From Bacillus sp. FJAT-49736 (GTDB lineage: Bacteria; Bacillota; Bacilli; Bacillales; Bacillaceae_C), in assembly GCF_018343615.1 (NCBI RefSeq), contig NZ_JAGYPI010000003.1:248001-312000 (forward strand): a stretch of 64,000 bases of DNA. Reading direction: 5' to 3'. Every line of letters begins with the position of its first letter. The stretch's first letter is position 1. Positions 8,068 through 16,386 of the stretch are shown here, piece by piece. The translations under genes and the position numbers were made by a program. The notes below the pieces were generated by a model, which did no database searches, was not told the origin of the DNA, and was given only the letters and a program-made list of their open reading frames with translations.

Positions 8068-9303
8068 TTAAAATGCCCAATCTCCGTTACGGAAAATCGG
8101 TTCTGTTGTCCCATCTTCCTTGATGCCATCGATGTTCATTTCAGCAGAACCCACCATGAAGTCCACATGGGTAATACTTTGATTTAAGCCATGCTTTTCA
8201 AGCTCTTCTTTAGACATTTTCTTGCCGCCTTCAATACAGAAAGCATATGCGCTTCCAATTGCAAAATGATTGGATGCATTTTCATCAAATAATGTATTGA
8301 AGAAAAGAATATTGGATTGTGAAATAGGTGAATTATGTGGTACTAGGGCTACTTCACCTAAATAATGAGATCCTTCATCTGTTTCTACCAACTGCTTTAA
8401 AATCTCTTCGCCTTCTTTTGCTTTTACATCTACAATGCGTCCATTTTTAAATGTAATGGTAAATTCATCGATAATATTACCGCCATAGCTTAATGGCTTT
8501 GTACTGGAAACGTATCCATCCACTGCATCTTTCTGTGGAACAGTAAATACTTCTTCCGTAGGCATGTTAGCCATAAATTCATGACCTTGTTCGTTAATGC
8601 TGCCTGCTCCTACCCAAAGATGTCCTTCAGGAAGTCCAACCGTTAAATCTGTTCCTGGTGCTGTATAATGTAGTTTTTTGTATCCTTTTTCATTTAAATA
8701 TTCTACTTTTTTATGTAATGTTACATCATGATCTTTCCATGCTTGAACTGGGTCTTTAACGTCTGAGCGAGTTGCTTTAAAAATAGCATCCCAAAGCTTT
8801 TCAACGCTTTCTTCCGCAGTAGTAGCCTGAGGAAATACTTTCTCTGCCCAAGCCTTTGATGGTGCTGCAACAACTGTCCAACTCACTTTATCGGATTGAA
8901 TGAACTGACGATATTGTTCCAATGCTTGGCCGGCAGCTTTTTGGAAGTTAGCAATTCGTTCTGGCTTAACACCCTTTAAGAGATCAGGACTTGCAGAAAC
9001 AACAGACATAAATGCAGCTCCGTTTTCCGCTAATTCAATTGTTTCTTGTGCACGCCATTTAGGATATACCTTGAATGTTTCATCAGGTGCCAGGTCGTAT
9101 TTAAAACGGGAAACAGCATCATCGTTCCAGTTAACTACAACATCCTTTGCGCCAACTTCATATGCATTTTTTACAACAAGTCGTACAAACTCTGCTGCTT
9201 CAATGGATGCGTTCACTACTAAAGTCTGTCCCTGTTGGACATTAACACCGACTTTAACAGCTAATTCAGCATATTTCTCAAGATTTTCCTGGAATGTAGT
9301 CAT
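8068..9303 (-). CDS. ampS: M29-family aminopeptidase AmpS
   Basis: Metal-dependent exopeptidase that removes N-terminal residues from peptides. The 411-residue length and collinear motifs match the M29 family: NASIEAAEFVRLV, the metal ligands in EFTITFKNGRIVDVKAKEGEE and LGEVALVPHNSPIS, then NILFFNTLFDENASNHFAIG and HVDFMVGSAEMNIDGI. These Glu/His/Asp residues form the two-metal site in family structures. The ATG lies after AAAAAGAGGAG. It is monocistronic and housekeeping in type. Confidence 0.93.
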   Translation of the reverse strand: MTTFQENLEKYAELAVKVGVNVQQGQTLVVNASIEAAEFVRLVVKNAYEVGAKDVVVNWNDDAVSRFKYDLAPDETFKVYPKWRAQETIELAENGAAFMSVVSASPDLLKGVKPERIANFQKAAGQALEQYRQFIQSDKVSWTVVAAPSKAWAEKVFPQATTAEESVEKLWDAIFKATRSDVKDPVQAWKDHDVTLHKKVEYLNEKGYKKLHYTAPGTDLTVGLPEGHLWVGAGSINEQGHEFMANMPTEEVFTVPQKDAVDGYVSSTKPLSYGGNIIDEFTITFKNGRIVDVKAKEGEEILKQLVETDEGSHYLGEVALVPHNSPISQSNILFFNTLFDENASNHFAIGSAYAFCIEGGKKMSKEELEKHGLNQSITHVDFMVGSAEMNIDGIKEDGTTEPIFRNGDWAF

Positions 9304-9435
9304 ATATGTAGTCTCCTCTTTTTTCAGAATGTTCTATTCTATTTTAACAATCCCTCAAGAGATTGCAAGCAAGTTGGGTTTATAGAAATATTGGGTTTCT
9401 GTATATTATATGTATGAGGATAGGAGGTCTATAAA

Positions 9436-9820
9436 ATGTTTCATGTGAAAAGAATATATGAAGAACCGAGCCGTGATGATGGAATTAGAATTCTGGTGGA
9501 CCGATTATGGCCAAGAGGTCTTTCAAAGGAAAAAGCCAAGCTAGATCATTGGTTTAAAAATGTAGCTCCTAGTGAAATTGGCACTTCAAATTTCACCAAG
9601 TAATGAGCTACGGAAATGGTTTCATCATGAATCTCAAAAATTTGATGACTTTATCATCAAATACAAGAACGAGCTGAAAGAAAATAATCCTGAAGAATTA
9701 GAAGAGCTTATTAGATTAGGCAAGGAGCAAACTGTCACATTATTATACTCTGCCAAGGATAATGAACATAATCAAGCACATGTATTAATCGAGTATTTAA
9801 AAGAAACTGCTTTCGAATAA
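9436..9820 (+). pseudogene. DUF488/YeaO-family gene broken by a 28-nt insertion
   Basis: Frame one starts at ATG 9436 after TAGGAGG and reads [20 protein letters not shown], continuing to [11 protein letters not shown], then stops at 9601-9603. Frame two (ending 9820) picks up at [14 protein letters not shown] and carries the rest of the family, including ELIRLGKEQTVTLLYSAKD. The normal protein would join NVAPS directly to NELRKWF. The extra bases 9574-9601 (28 nt, an inverted-repeat-like GAAATT/AAATTTC inside) lie between two AGT triplets and shift the frame by one. Either a pseudogene, or a programmed shift (unlikely), or a sequencing error (also unlikely at 28 nt). Confidence 0.75.
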
Positions 9821-10001
9821 TTGATACTTTTCGTAAATAGTTGAAAATCCTTAAGCGGTGTAAGTATTGGGGTAGCTTCTAAAATTAATTAGTATTGGAT
9901 AACTATTATATGGTATACGTCTATAAACTCAAAAAAGCTTAAGAATAGAGCCTTTAGAGACAAGTAATCTTAAGGGTTAAGATTTTTAAAGCAACACTAC
10001 T

Positions 10002-10036
10002 GAAAAGAAAAAGAAGGCTCTATTTAGTGCCTTCTT
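10002..10036 (-). terminator. Terminator overlapping the end of nsrR
   Basis: Minus-strand AAGAAGGC, a 10-nt loop with the TAG stop, GCCTTCTT, then TTTCTTTTC. Confidence 0.8.
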
Positions 10037-10457
10037 CAAATAATTGTCGATAAAAGGTTGGGTTATGAACAATATCTGCTAATGTGTAGCCGTCAAGAAC
10101 TTCAAAATAGGCAGAAAGGGCTTTGTGAAGCATATGCTTCAAACCACATATAGGGGTTAAAATGCATGCACCATTATCAAAACATTCCACTACCTTAAAA
10201 TCATCCTCTGTTTTACGAATAATGGACCCAACATTAATTTCCTCAGGTGGAAGAGCTAGTTTGATTCCACCATTTCTCCCTCTAATCGTTTCAATAACAC
10301 CCATTTTCCCAAGATCGTGGGTAACCTTCATTAAATGATTTTTAGATATTCCGTATATATCTGCAATTTCCTTAATATTAGAGAGCTTAGAAGATTCCTG
10401 AGCTGCCAAATATATTAAAACACGTAAAGAATAGTCTGTGTAATTGGTTAACCTCAT
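10020..10457 (-). CDS. nsrR: Rrf2-family nitric-oxide-sensitive repressor NsrR
   Basis: Fe-S-cluster regulator that releases DNA when its cluster reacts with nitric oxide. The 145-residue protein begins MRLTNYTDYSLRVLIYLA, the NsrR hallmark, with the helix-turn-helix at about 25-50 (IKEIADIYGISKNHLMKV). The three cluster cysteines lie at about residues 88-104 (ECFDNGACILTPICGLK). I start at the ATG at 10457, with AGGTGAT just upstream; the GTG and ATG further upstream overlap that ribosome binding site. Divergent from hmp, with two matching operators in the hmp promoter region. Confidence 0.93.
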   Translation of the reverse strand: MRLTNYTDYSLRVLIYLAAQESSKLSNIKEIADIYGISKNHLMKVTHDLGKMGVIETIRGRNGGIKLALPPEEINVGSIIRKTEDDFKVVECFDNGACILTPICGLKHMLHKALSAYFEVLDGYTLADIVHNPTFYRQLFEEGTK

Positions 10458-10482
10458 ATACATCACCTGTTGGCTTTATTGT

Positions 10483-10646
10483 AAGGCTCTTTTCTTATAC
10501 TTCGTTATGTTGCAGATGCAAAATGTTTAACATCCATTGATTCTGGTTAGAAATGAATAAACTTTTTAAGAAAAGATTCCTCAAACCAAGGTCTACTATA
10601 TGGTTTATAACCAGCTATGAAAAGCAACAATCTTTAGAAAACAGCC
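10483..10646. repeat. MITE-like element between nsrR and hmp
   Basis: Left end AAGGCTCTTTTCTTATAC, followed by ATGTTGC; right end AGCAACAATCTTTAGAAAAC then AGCC. The reverse complement of the right end (GGCTGTTTTCTAAAGATTG) matches the left, so it is a 164-bp inverted-repeat element without coding capacity. It belongs to the family seen at 25030, 46378 and 60975. Confidence 0.6.
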
Positions 10647-10706
10647 CGCTGTAAATATTATAACTTCATGTTCAATTACTGTCCAAAATTGTGACAACTT
10701 ATTTAA

Positions 10707-10786
10707 AGATGTATTTAAAATATTGCTTTTGAATTCAGAACGAGTTACTTTATATACGTGAATTAAATATGTATTTTAAATATATC
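10707..10786 (+). promoter_or_regulatory. hmp promoter region with two NsrR-type boxes
   Basis: Two copies of the NsrR-type box are present: GATGTATTTAAAATATTGC near 10709-10727 and ATATGTATTTTAAATATATC at 10767-10786, the latter just before the hmp ribosome binding site. The second matches the published B. subtilis hmp site closely from memory. A possible promoter is TTGAAT (10729) with TATATA (10751), 16 nt apart. Loss of NsrR binding under nitric oxide would open hmp. Confidence 0.7.
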
Positions 10787-10804
10787 TTTTAAGGAGAGAT
10801 AACC

Positions 10805-12025
10805 ATGTTATCACAAAAAACAATTGATATTGTAAAATCCACTGTACCTGCATTAGAAGCACATGGAACTACTGTAACCTCTACTTTCTATAAAATGATG
10901 TTTGCAGCACATCCTGAGTTATTAAACATTTTTAATCATGTTAATCAAGCACAAGGTCGTCAACAAACTGCACTAGCAAATACTGTATTAGCTGCAGCTA
11001 AATATATAGATAAATTAGAAACTATCGTCCCAGTCGTAAATCAAATTGCACACAAACATCGTGGCTTAGGAATTAAGCCGGAGCACTATCCTATTGTTGG
11101 AGAGTTTTTATTAAAGGCAATTAAAGAAGTAATGGGCGATGCTGCAACGGACGAAGTTATTAATGCTTGGGGAGAAGCTTACGGTACGATTGCGCAAGTG
11201 TTTATCGACATTGAACATGGTATGTACGAAGAAGCAGATAAACAAGATAATGGTTGGATCGATTTCAAACAATTTGAAGTTGTGAAAAAGGTGAAGGAAA
11301 GCAACGTTATCACATCTTTCTATTTAAGACCAAGAGATGGTAAGGGTGTTCCCAGCTTTATACCGGGACAATACATCACAGTAAAAGTAAAAATTCCAGA
11401 AGAAACATATATATTAAATCGTCAATATAGCTTGTCTTGTGCTCCTGGTCATGATTACTACCGTATTTCTGTCAAAAAAGAAGCAGACTTCGATCCTAAC
11501 GGCAAGGTGTCTAACTACCTACATGATTACATTAAAGAAGGAGACACACTTGAAATTAGTGCTCCAGCAGGTGTATTTACACTAGAGGAAAACGAAGACG
11601 CACCAATTGCCTTAATCAGTGGAGGTGTCGGTTTAACACCAATGATGAGTATGCTGGAAACTCTCGCTATTAAAGGATCTAGACGGGAAGTATCTTATAT
11701 TCATGCAGCCCGTAATGAGGAATTCCATGCATTTAAAGATGCCGTTGTAGAGAATATTAATAAATTAGAAAATGGCCATGTATTCTTTGGCTATGAAAAA
11801 CCGCTTAATAAAGATGGAAATCATCACTTTGAAGGATATATTACAAAAGCATTCCTGCAAAATATTGTAGATGCAAACACTGTATGCTATATTTGCGGAC
11901 CTGTTCCATTCTTGACAAATATCGTAAAAATGCTGCAGGAAATAGGTGTAAAAGAAGAAAACATTCGTTATGAATTCTTCGGTCCTGCCATGGATCTTAG
12001 TGCACAACCAGCTGCTGCAAAATAG
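10805..12025 (+). CDS. hmp: Flavohemoglobin, nitric oxide dioxygenase
   Basis: Oxidises nitric oxide to nitrate using O2 and NAD(P)H. Residues 1-140 are the globin domain, with proximal His in AHKHRGLGIKPEHYPIVGE (about residue 85) and the Phe/Gln of the distal pocket upstream. Residues 150-260 bind FAD (RQYSLSCAPGHDYYRISVK). Residues 265-400 bind NAD(P)H (LISGGVGLTPMMSML, CGPVPFL). The 406-residue length is normal and AAGGAGAG lies before the ATG. Expression is likely controlled by NsrR, encoded divergently. Confidence 0.97.
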   Translation: MLSQKTIDIVKSTVPALEAHGTTVTSTFYKMMFAAHPELLNIFNHVNQAQGRQQTALANTVLAAAKYIDKLETIVPVVNQIAHKHRGLGIKPEHYPIVGEFLLKAIKEVMGDAATDEVINAWGEAYGTIAQVFIDIEHGMYEEADKQDNGWIDFKQFEVVKKVKESNVITSFYLRPRDGKGVPSFIPGQYITVKVKIPEETYILNRQYSLSCAPGHDYYRISVKKEADFDPNGKVSNYLHDYIKEGDTLEISAPAGVFTLEENEDAPIALISGGVGLTPMMSMLETLAIKGSRREVSYIHAARNEEFHAFKDAVVENINKLENGHVFFGYEKPLNKDGNHHFEGYITKAFLQNIVDANTVCYICGPVPFLTNIVKMLQEIGVKEENIRYEFFGPAMDLSAQPAAAK

Positions 12026-12033
12026 AAAATCGA

Positions 12034-12078
12034 AAAAAGCTTGAGCATCTGAAATATGGATGTTCAAGCTTTTTTATC
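12034..12078 (+). terminator. Terminator of hmp
   Basis: AAAAAAGCTTGA and CATC pair with GATG and TCAAGCTTTTTT around a short AT-rich loop. Followed by TTATC. Confidence 0.88.
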
Positions 12079-12161
12079 TTTATAAAAATTGAGATTCTGT
12101 ATAAGTTATTGGAAAAATTGTCTACGTCCTGCCACATCGCCTTCGGCTAGAGTATTTGTTC

Positions 12162-12317
12162 TTATTCTTCTTCTACACGATTTTTAAAAGCTTCTTGCGT
12201 TACAATAAATTCCTCGTCTTCAATTCTTTCTTTTTGATGCTTTTCAGCTATGCTGTTTTGCGGAAAATCACCGGGATGGCTTTTTTTCTTATGATGAAAG
12301 GCATTGCCGCGAGCCAT
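12162..12317 (-). CDS. Small basic/acidic hypothetical protein (51 aa)
   Basis: Starts MARGNAFHHKKKSHPGDF and ends FKNRVEEE. A very strong AAAGGAGGAG lies 5 nt before the ATG, so translation is likely. The N-terminal half is basic and His/Lys rich, the C-terminal half acidic. The style resembles the short YfhD/YfhE-type proteins of spore formers, but I do not recognise it with certainty and assign no function. Confidence 0.7.
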   Translation of the reverse strand: MARGNAFHHKKKSHPGDFPQNSIAEKHQKERIEDEEFIVTQEAFKNRVEEE

Positions 12318-12493
12318 ACTTCTCCTCCTTTGAAAATTCATTCATGTTTAGATTTCCCCTATTAAGGTCAAATATCCAAACGAAATAGATGGTGGAAGTG
12401 TTGGAATATTGTCAATTATTTTTTAATACGAAGTGATTCATAGCTTTTTTTTTCGATATAATAATGATATACCTGTCGGAAGGGGGAAACCTT

Positions 12494-12865
12494 ATGGACT
12501 TTTTTAGAATAACGGAGCATCGAATTAAAGAAGGCTACAAAAATGGTGATTTCGATAATCTTCCTGGAATGGGGAAGCCTTTGCCTGAAGATGAATTTGC
12601 AAATCTACCGGAAGATTTGAGAATGGCATATCGAATTATGAAAAATGCTGGGTTTACACAAGAAGAGACTTCATTGAAAAAAGAAATGATGTCCATTCAA
12701 GATTTAATCCGACAATGTGGGGATAATGAGCAACAAGAGGAACTAACGAAAGAGCTAAATGAAAAGCTTTTGAAATATAATAGTGTGCTATCTAAACGAG
12801 GCGTAAAAACAAATTCGTCCATTTTTAAAAACTATGAAAGAAAAATTGAAAATAAATTATTATAG
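12494..12865 (+). CDS. DUF1992 (DnaJ-homologue subfamily C28-like) protein
   Basis: 123-residue cytoplasmic protein beginning MDFFRITEHRIKEGYKNGDF, with the family core FDNLPGMGKPLPEDE at about residues 20-35 and a helical, charged C-terminal half. I start at the ATG at 12494 because GGAAGGGGGAAAC lies directly before it; an in-frame extension to 12464 has no ribosome binding site. The family is widespread but its function is not known. Monocistronic with its own terminator. Confidence 0.82.
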   Translation: MDFFRITEHRIKEGYKNGDFDNLPGMGKPLPEDEFANLPEDLRMAYRIMKNAGFTQEETSLKKEMMSIQDLIRQCGDNEQQEELTKELNEKLLKYNSVLSKRGVKTNSSIFKNYERKIENKLL

Positions 12866-12893
12866 AGGACCACAGGTTGGGTCCTTTTTTTAT
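12866..12893 (+). terminator. Terminator of the DUF1992 gene
   Basis: AGGACC, an 8-nt loop, GGTCCT and then TTTTTT. Confidence 0.85.
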
Positions 12894-13082
12894 TGTTATT
12901 AATCCTAATATAGTATAGCTCGGGGCATCTTTTCTTAGGAGGGATATGGTTCTATTAGGAAAAGTAAGGTCGCTACAAGGATATTTGTCTAAAAAAGCAA
13001 CGAAAACTTCTATGTATTACAATGCGAAGAATTTATATAGAAAGAAAAATCACTTTTTGTCGAACTTTCCATATAAAGTCCC

Positions 13083-13109
13083 TTAACAAATTGCATAGTT
13101 AGCCGATAT
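13083..13109 (+). promoter_or_regulatory. Sigma-D (flagellar) promoter of motAB
   Basis: A perfect sigma-D -10 element GCCGATAT at 13102-13109, with TTAA at 13083-13086 and a 15-nt spacer, close to the TAAA-N15-GCCGATAT consensus. It lies 34 bp before the motA ATG and ties the operon to the motility regulon. Confidence 0.82.
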
Positions 13110-13143
13110 AAAAAGAGAAGTGATATAAACAAGGGTGAATACT

Positions 13144-13938
13144 ATGGATAAAACATCGATTATAGGAATTATACTAGGCTTTATTGCAATTGGAGTCGGA
13201 ATGGTATTAAAAGGAGTTAACCCTTCCGTACTAATGAACCCGGCAGCGATCTTAGTCATTATTGCAGGAACAATTGCATCTGTTACCATTGCTTTTCCAA
13301 TGAGTGAAATTAAGAAGGTACCGAAATTAATTAAAATTATTTTTACAGAGCAGAAATTATTGGAGGCTAAATCCATTATTACTTTATTCTCCGATTTGGC
13401 TCAATTAGCACGAAAAGAAGGATTGTTGGCACTGGAAGGAAGACTGTTAGAATTGGAAGATCCATTTCTGAAAAATGGTCTAAGTCTAGCTGTTGATGGG
13501 CAAAGTGCTGAATATATTCGTGATGTACTGAGTGAAGAAATCGATGCAATGGAGGAGCGCCATCAATCAGGAGCCGCGATATTTTCTCAAGCTGGAACAT
13601 ACGCTCCTACACTAGGAGTATTAGGTGCGGTACTAGGATTGATTGCTGCTTTAACACATATGGATGATACCGCTGAATTGGGACATGCCATATCCGCAGC
13701 CTTTGTTGCAACATTGTTGGGTATTTTTACTGGATATGTACTGTGGAATCCTTTTGCTAACAAGTTGAAACAAAAATCGAAAAAAGAAGTAAAGATTAAA
13801 GAAATGATGCTGGAAGGTATTCTATCCATTCTCGAAGGAGAAGCACCAAGGGTAATTGAACAAAAGCTTGCTTCTTATTTACCAGCCGAAGAACGTAAAA
13901 AGATTCTTTCAGAAGGCAGTGAAGTAGTAAATGAGTAG
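13144..13938 (+). CDS. motA: Flagellar motor stator protein MotA
   Basis: Ion-channel stator subunit that drives flagellar rotation with MotB. The 264-residue protein starts MDKTSIIGIILGFIAIG and has four membrane helices. The cytoplasmic loop holds the conserved REGLLALE and LSLAVDGQSAEYIRD. The signature AGTYAPTLGVLGAVLGLIAAL precedes helix 3, and AAFVATLLGIFTGY is helix 4. It matches H+-type MotA more closely than MotP. ATG 13144 follows AAGGGTG. Overlaps motB by 8 bp, indicating coupled translation. Confidence 0.95.
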   Translation: MDKTSIIGIILGFIAIGVGMVLKGVNPSVLMNPAAILVIIAGTIASVTIAFPMSEIKKVPKLIKIIFTEQKLLEAKSIITLFSDLAQLARKEGLLALEGRLLELEDPFLKNGLSLAVDGQSAEYIRDVLSEEIDAMEERHQSGAAIFSQAGTYAPTLGVLGAVLGLIAALTHMDDTAELGHAISAAFVATLLGIFTGYVLWNPFANKLKQKSKKEVKIKEMMLEGILSILEGEAPRVIEQKLASYLPAEERKKILSEGSEVVNE

Positions 13939-14716
13939 AAGAAAAAAGAAGCACGATGATTCCCATATTGATGAAGCATGGCTGCTGCCATATGCAGATA
14001 TTTTAACCTTATTATTGGCGCTATTCATTGTTCTTTTTTCCATTAGTTCTGTTGATGCACAAAAGCTTCAAGAGTTATCCAAGGTATTTAATGGAATCTT
14101 TGCTAGTGGTAATGGTGTATTAAATTATACGAAGCCTGCTCCACAGGACAGTACCAAAACAAATGAGGGAATGAAAGATCAGGTAACTGCCCCAGATACA
14201 AAGGTTAATAATGAGGAATTAAAAAAATTGCAGGATCAAGATAAAGAGGAGTTAAAGGAGCTTCAAGCAAGGGTTAATGCTTATATCAAGGAAAAAAAGC
14301 TTGAAGGTAAATTTGCTACTTCCTTAACAGATGAAGGTTTACTATTAACTATTAGGGATAACGTTCTCTTTGGATCGGGTCGAGCAGATATTCGACATAA
14401 AGATGTGAATACTGCAAAAGAACTGTCCAACTTACTTGTAATGGATCCCCCTCGAAATATAATGATTAGCGGACATACGGATAATGTACCAATTCATAAC
14501 GCCAATTTTCAATCTAACTGGGAGCTAAGCGTGATGAGGGCCATGAACTTTATGAAGCTTATTTTAGAAAATAAAAGCTTAGATCCGAAATTCTTTAGCA
14601 TCAAAGGTTATGGAGAATTTAAGCCGATAGCTAGCAACGGTACTGCTGAAGGAAGAGCAAAAAACAGACGTGTTGAAGTGTTAATTATGCCAAGGGTAAA
14701 TTTGTCCAAGCAATAA
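13931..14716 (+). CDS. motB: Flagellar motor stator protein MotB
   Basis: Stator partner of MotA, anchoring the motor to peptidoglycan. The single N-terminal helix contains the proton-carrying aspartate in WLLPYADILTLLLALF (Asp23). A charged linker (about 60-125) follows. The C-terminal OmpA/MotB domain (about 135-255) has FGSGRADIR, MISGHTDNVPI, NWELSVMRAMNF and GRAKNRRVEVLI. 261 residues, normal length. Second gene of the sigma-D operon. Confidence 0.96.
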   Translation: MSRRKKKHDDSHIDEAWLLPYADILTLLLALFIVLFSISSVDAQKLQELSKVFNGIFASGNGVLNYTKPAPQDSTKTNEGMKDQVTAPDTKVNNEELKKLQDQDKEELKELQARVNAYIKEKKLEGKFATSLTDEGLLLTIRDNVLFGSGRADIRHKDVNTAKELSNLLVMDPPRNIMISGHTDNVPIHNANFQSNWELSVMRAMNFMKLILENKSLDPKFFSIKGYGEFKPIASNGTAEGRAKNRRVEVLIMPRVNLSKQ

Positions 14717-14719
14717 TAG

Positions 14720-14757
14720 AGGCTTTTTGTACAATGGTACAGAAAGCTTTTTTCTTT
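14720..14757 (+). terminator. Terminator of motAB
   Basis: AGGCTTTTTGTAC and GTACAGAAAGCTT pair around AATG, followed by TTTTCTTTTTG. Confidence 0.85.
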
Positions 14758-14890
14758 TTGCCTTGCAAACCTACTTTTTTTTCATTCAGTCCTTATAGAA
14801 TCGACATAAAACTTTAATTCGCGGAATTATCTAACATTTTTTTGATTTCTCGGGAAATAAATAGATTTTTGTCATTTTAGATGAATTTTT

Positions 14891-14919
14891 TTGTCATTGA
14901 GTAGTAATAGGGTTATGAT
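14891..14919 (+). promoter_or_regulatory. Sigma-A promoter of mapB
   Basis: TTGTCA (14891-14896), 17-nt spacer, TATGAT (14914-14919). Transcription near 14926 leaves an unusually long leader of about 190 nt before the mapB ATG. Confidence 0.7.
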
Positions 14920-14925
14920 AATTAG

Positions 14926-15113
14926 AGGGAGTTCACAACAAGGTAAGAAGCACATACATATAGGTATATAATCAGCTATATGCTGATACACCTGGATAAG
15001 GTAAACAGAGGTATTAATCAATTTACTAAGAAGTACCCTGAGACTGTAAGGTATAAGTGCTAATGAAATAGACTGTGAAATTACGGACCAGGGAATAGTG
15101 TGAAAGGAAGATT
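14926..15113 (+). ncRNA. Candidate structured 5' leader of mapB
   Basis: A leader of about 190 nt with several possible helices. AGGT..ATCAGC TATAT GCTGAT..ACCT (about 14962-14993) is the clearest hairpin. GGTA/TACC pairing around 15010-15038 and CCCTG (15037) with CAGGG (15092) are also possible. I could not match it to a known riboswitch class and see no terminator inside it. A 27-codon open frame (14980-15063) exists but lacks a ribosome binding site. Confidence 0.35.
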
Positions 15114-15116
15114 GAG

Positions 15117-15869
15117 ATGATTACTTTAAAATCACAACGTGAAATAGATATGATGAAAAAAGCAGGAGAATTATTAGCAAGAACTCATAAAGAAATTTCA
15201 AAGATGATTAAGCCTGGTGTAACAACTTGGGAAATCGATGAGTTTGTAGATCAATTTTTAGTAGAAAATGGAGCCACAGCGGAGCAAAAGGGATACAAGG
15301 GATACGAATACGCGACATGTGCCAGCATAAATGATGAAATATGTCATGGATTTCCGAGAAAGGAACCGCTCAAGGAAGGCGATATCGTGACCATTGATAT
15401 GGTAGTCAACCTTAATGGAGCATTGGCAGATTCCGCATGGAGTTATCCGGTAGGTAATATAAGCCCGATAGCCAAAAAACTGCTGGAAGTTACGAAAGAG
15501 TCTTTATATAAGGGAATGGAACAAGTACAAGTAGGGAATCGTATTGGTGATATCGGTCACGCTATTCAAACATATGTCGAGGCGCAAGGATTTTCCGTTG
15601 TCCGTAATTTTATCGGCCATGGAATTGGACCAACTATTCATGAAAAGCCAGAGGTTCCTCATTTTGGACTTCCAGGTAAAGGACCTCGCATTAAAGAAGG
15701 AATGGTTTTTACAATAGAACCGATGGTTAACATTGGTGGATACGAAACGAAAATGGATAACAATGGCTGGACTGCACGCACAAGAGATGGTTCTCTTTCC
15801 GCGCAATATGAGCATACCATTGCAGTAACAAATAATGGGCTTATTATTATTACTGATCAAGAGGATTAA
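15117..15869 (+). CDS. mapB: Type I methionine aminopeptidase
   Basis: Removes the initiator methionine from nascent proteins. The 250-residue protein has the five metal ligands of the pita-bread fold: Asp in TIDMVVNLNG, Asp in ALADSAWSY, His in FIGHGIGPTIH, Glu in FTIEPMV and Glu in AQYEHTIAV. It corresponds to the B. subtilis YflG (MapB) paralogue by position ahead of yfkK/yfkH, rather than the ribosomal-operon Map. ATG follows GAAAGGAAG. The long leader suggests regulated expression. Confidence 0.92.
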   Translation: MITLKSQREIDMMKKAGELLARTHKEISKMIKPGVTTWEIDEFVDQFLVENGATAEQKGYKGYEYATCASINDEICHGFPRKEPLKEGDIVTIDMVVNLNGALADSAWSYPVGNISPIAKKLLEVTKESLYKGMEQVQVGNRIGDIGHAIQTYVEAQGFSVVRNFIGHGIGPTIHEKPEVPHFGLPGKGPRIKEGMVFTIEPMVNIGGYETKMDNNGWTARTRDGSLSAQYEHTIAVTNNGLIIITDQED

Positions 15870-15871
15870 AA

Positions 15872-15905
15872 GAAAACGGCATCTTTCTGTAGATGCCGTT
15901 TTTCT
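15872..15905. terminator. Bidirectional terminator mapB/yfkK
   Basis: AAAACGGCATCT, 6-nt loop, AGATGCCGTTTT, then TTCTATTT; A-rich on the other side. Confidence 0.88.
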
Positions 15906-15916
15906 ATTTCCGTTGA

Positions 15917-16138
15917 TTATTTTCTTAAGCTTCCTAATTCTTCTACAATCGCTTGCATTTCATTCGGACTGAAAGTATTTTTTTTCATCACCATTTGATA
16001 AATGTCATGTAGGTCATCATACATTTCCTCATTATAATTTGTCGCTTTAATGGCATCAGCATTCACCATTCTTAATTTAGTCGTAATTTGCGTAATCATA
16101 TACTCAATATTTTCAAATGTTTTTTCGGTAAGGTTCAT
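15917..16138 (-). CDS. yfkK: UPF0435/DUF1128 protein YfkK
   Basis: 73-residue cytoplasmic protein: [15 protein letters not shown] then [15 protein letters not shown], typical of the DUF1128 family found throughout Bacillaceae; function unknown. I begin at the second ATG (16138) because AGAGAGG lies 9 nt upstream; the ATG at 16147 is part of that ribosome binding region. Position next to mapB and yfkH agrees with the B. subtilis order. Confidence 0.88.
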   Translation of the reverse strand: MNLTEKTFENIEYMITQITTKLRMVNADAIKATNYNEEMYDDLHDIYQMVMKKNTFSPNEMQAIVEELGSLRK

Positions 16139-16386
16139 GAAAAACATCCTCTCTTTGTTAGATTATATTAGTGCTTTTCTCCGTGCCTATATTTTTTATG
16201 TAATGTATTTTTAACCGTAATTACAATAGGCGCTGGTTACGTTCTTTTATGGCTATTTCTATATTTTCACGAAACGATAAAGGTGTCAAATGGAAATTAC
16301 TAAGATTATTTATCTATATGATGTTTTTTATAGCTCTAACAAGGGAAAATAAAAATAAGCTTGGTCCAAAATGTTGAGGTGAAAAA

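Noticed and set aside
14980-15063. 27-codon leader frame before mapB
   Set aside because: No ribosome binding site precedes its ATG, which lies in the loop of a hairpin.
14926-15113. TPP or other known riboswitch before mapB
   Set aside because: A CTGAGA and a CTGGATAA are present but in the wrong order and without the remaining TPP core; other classes I know also do not fit.
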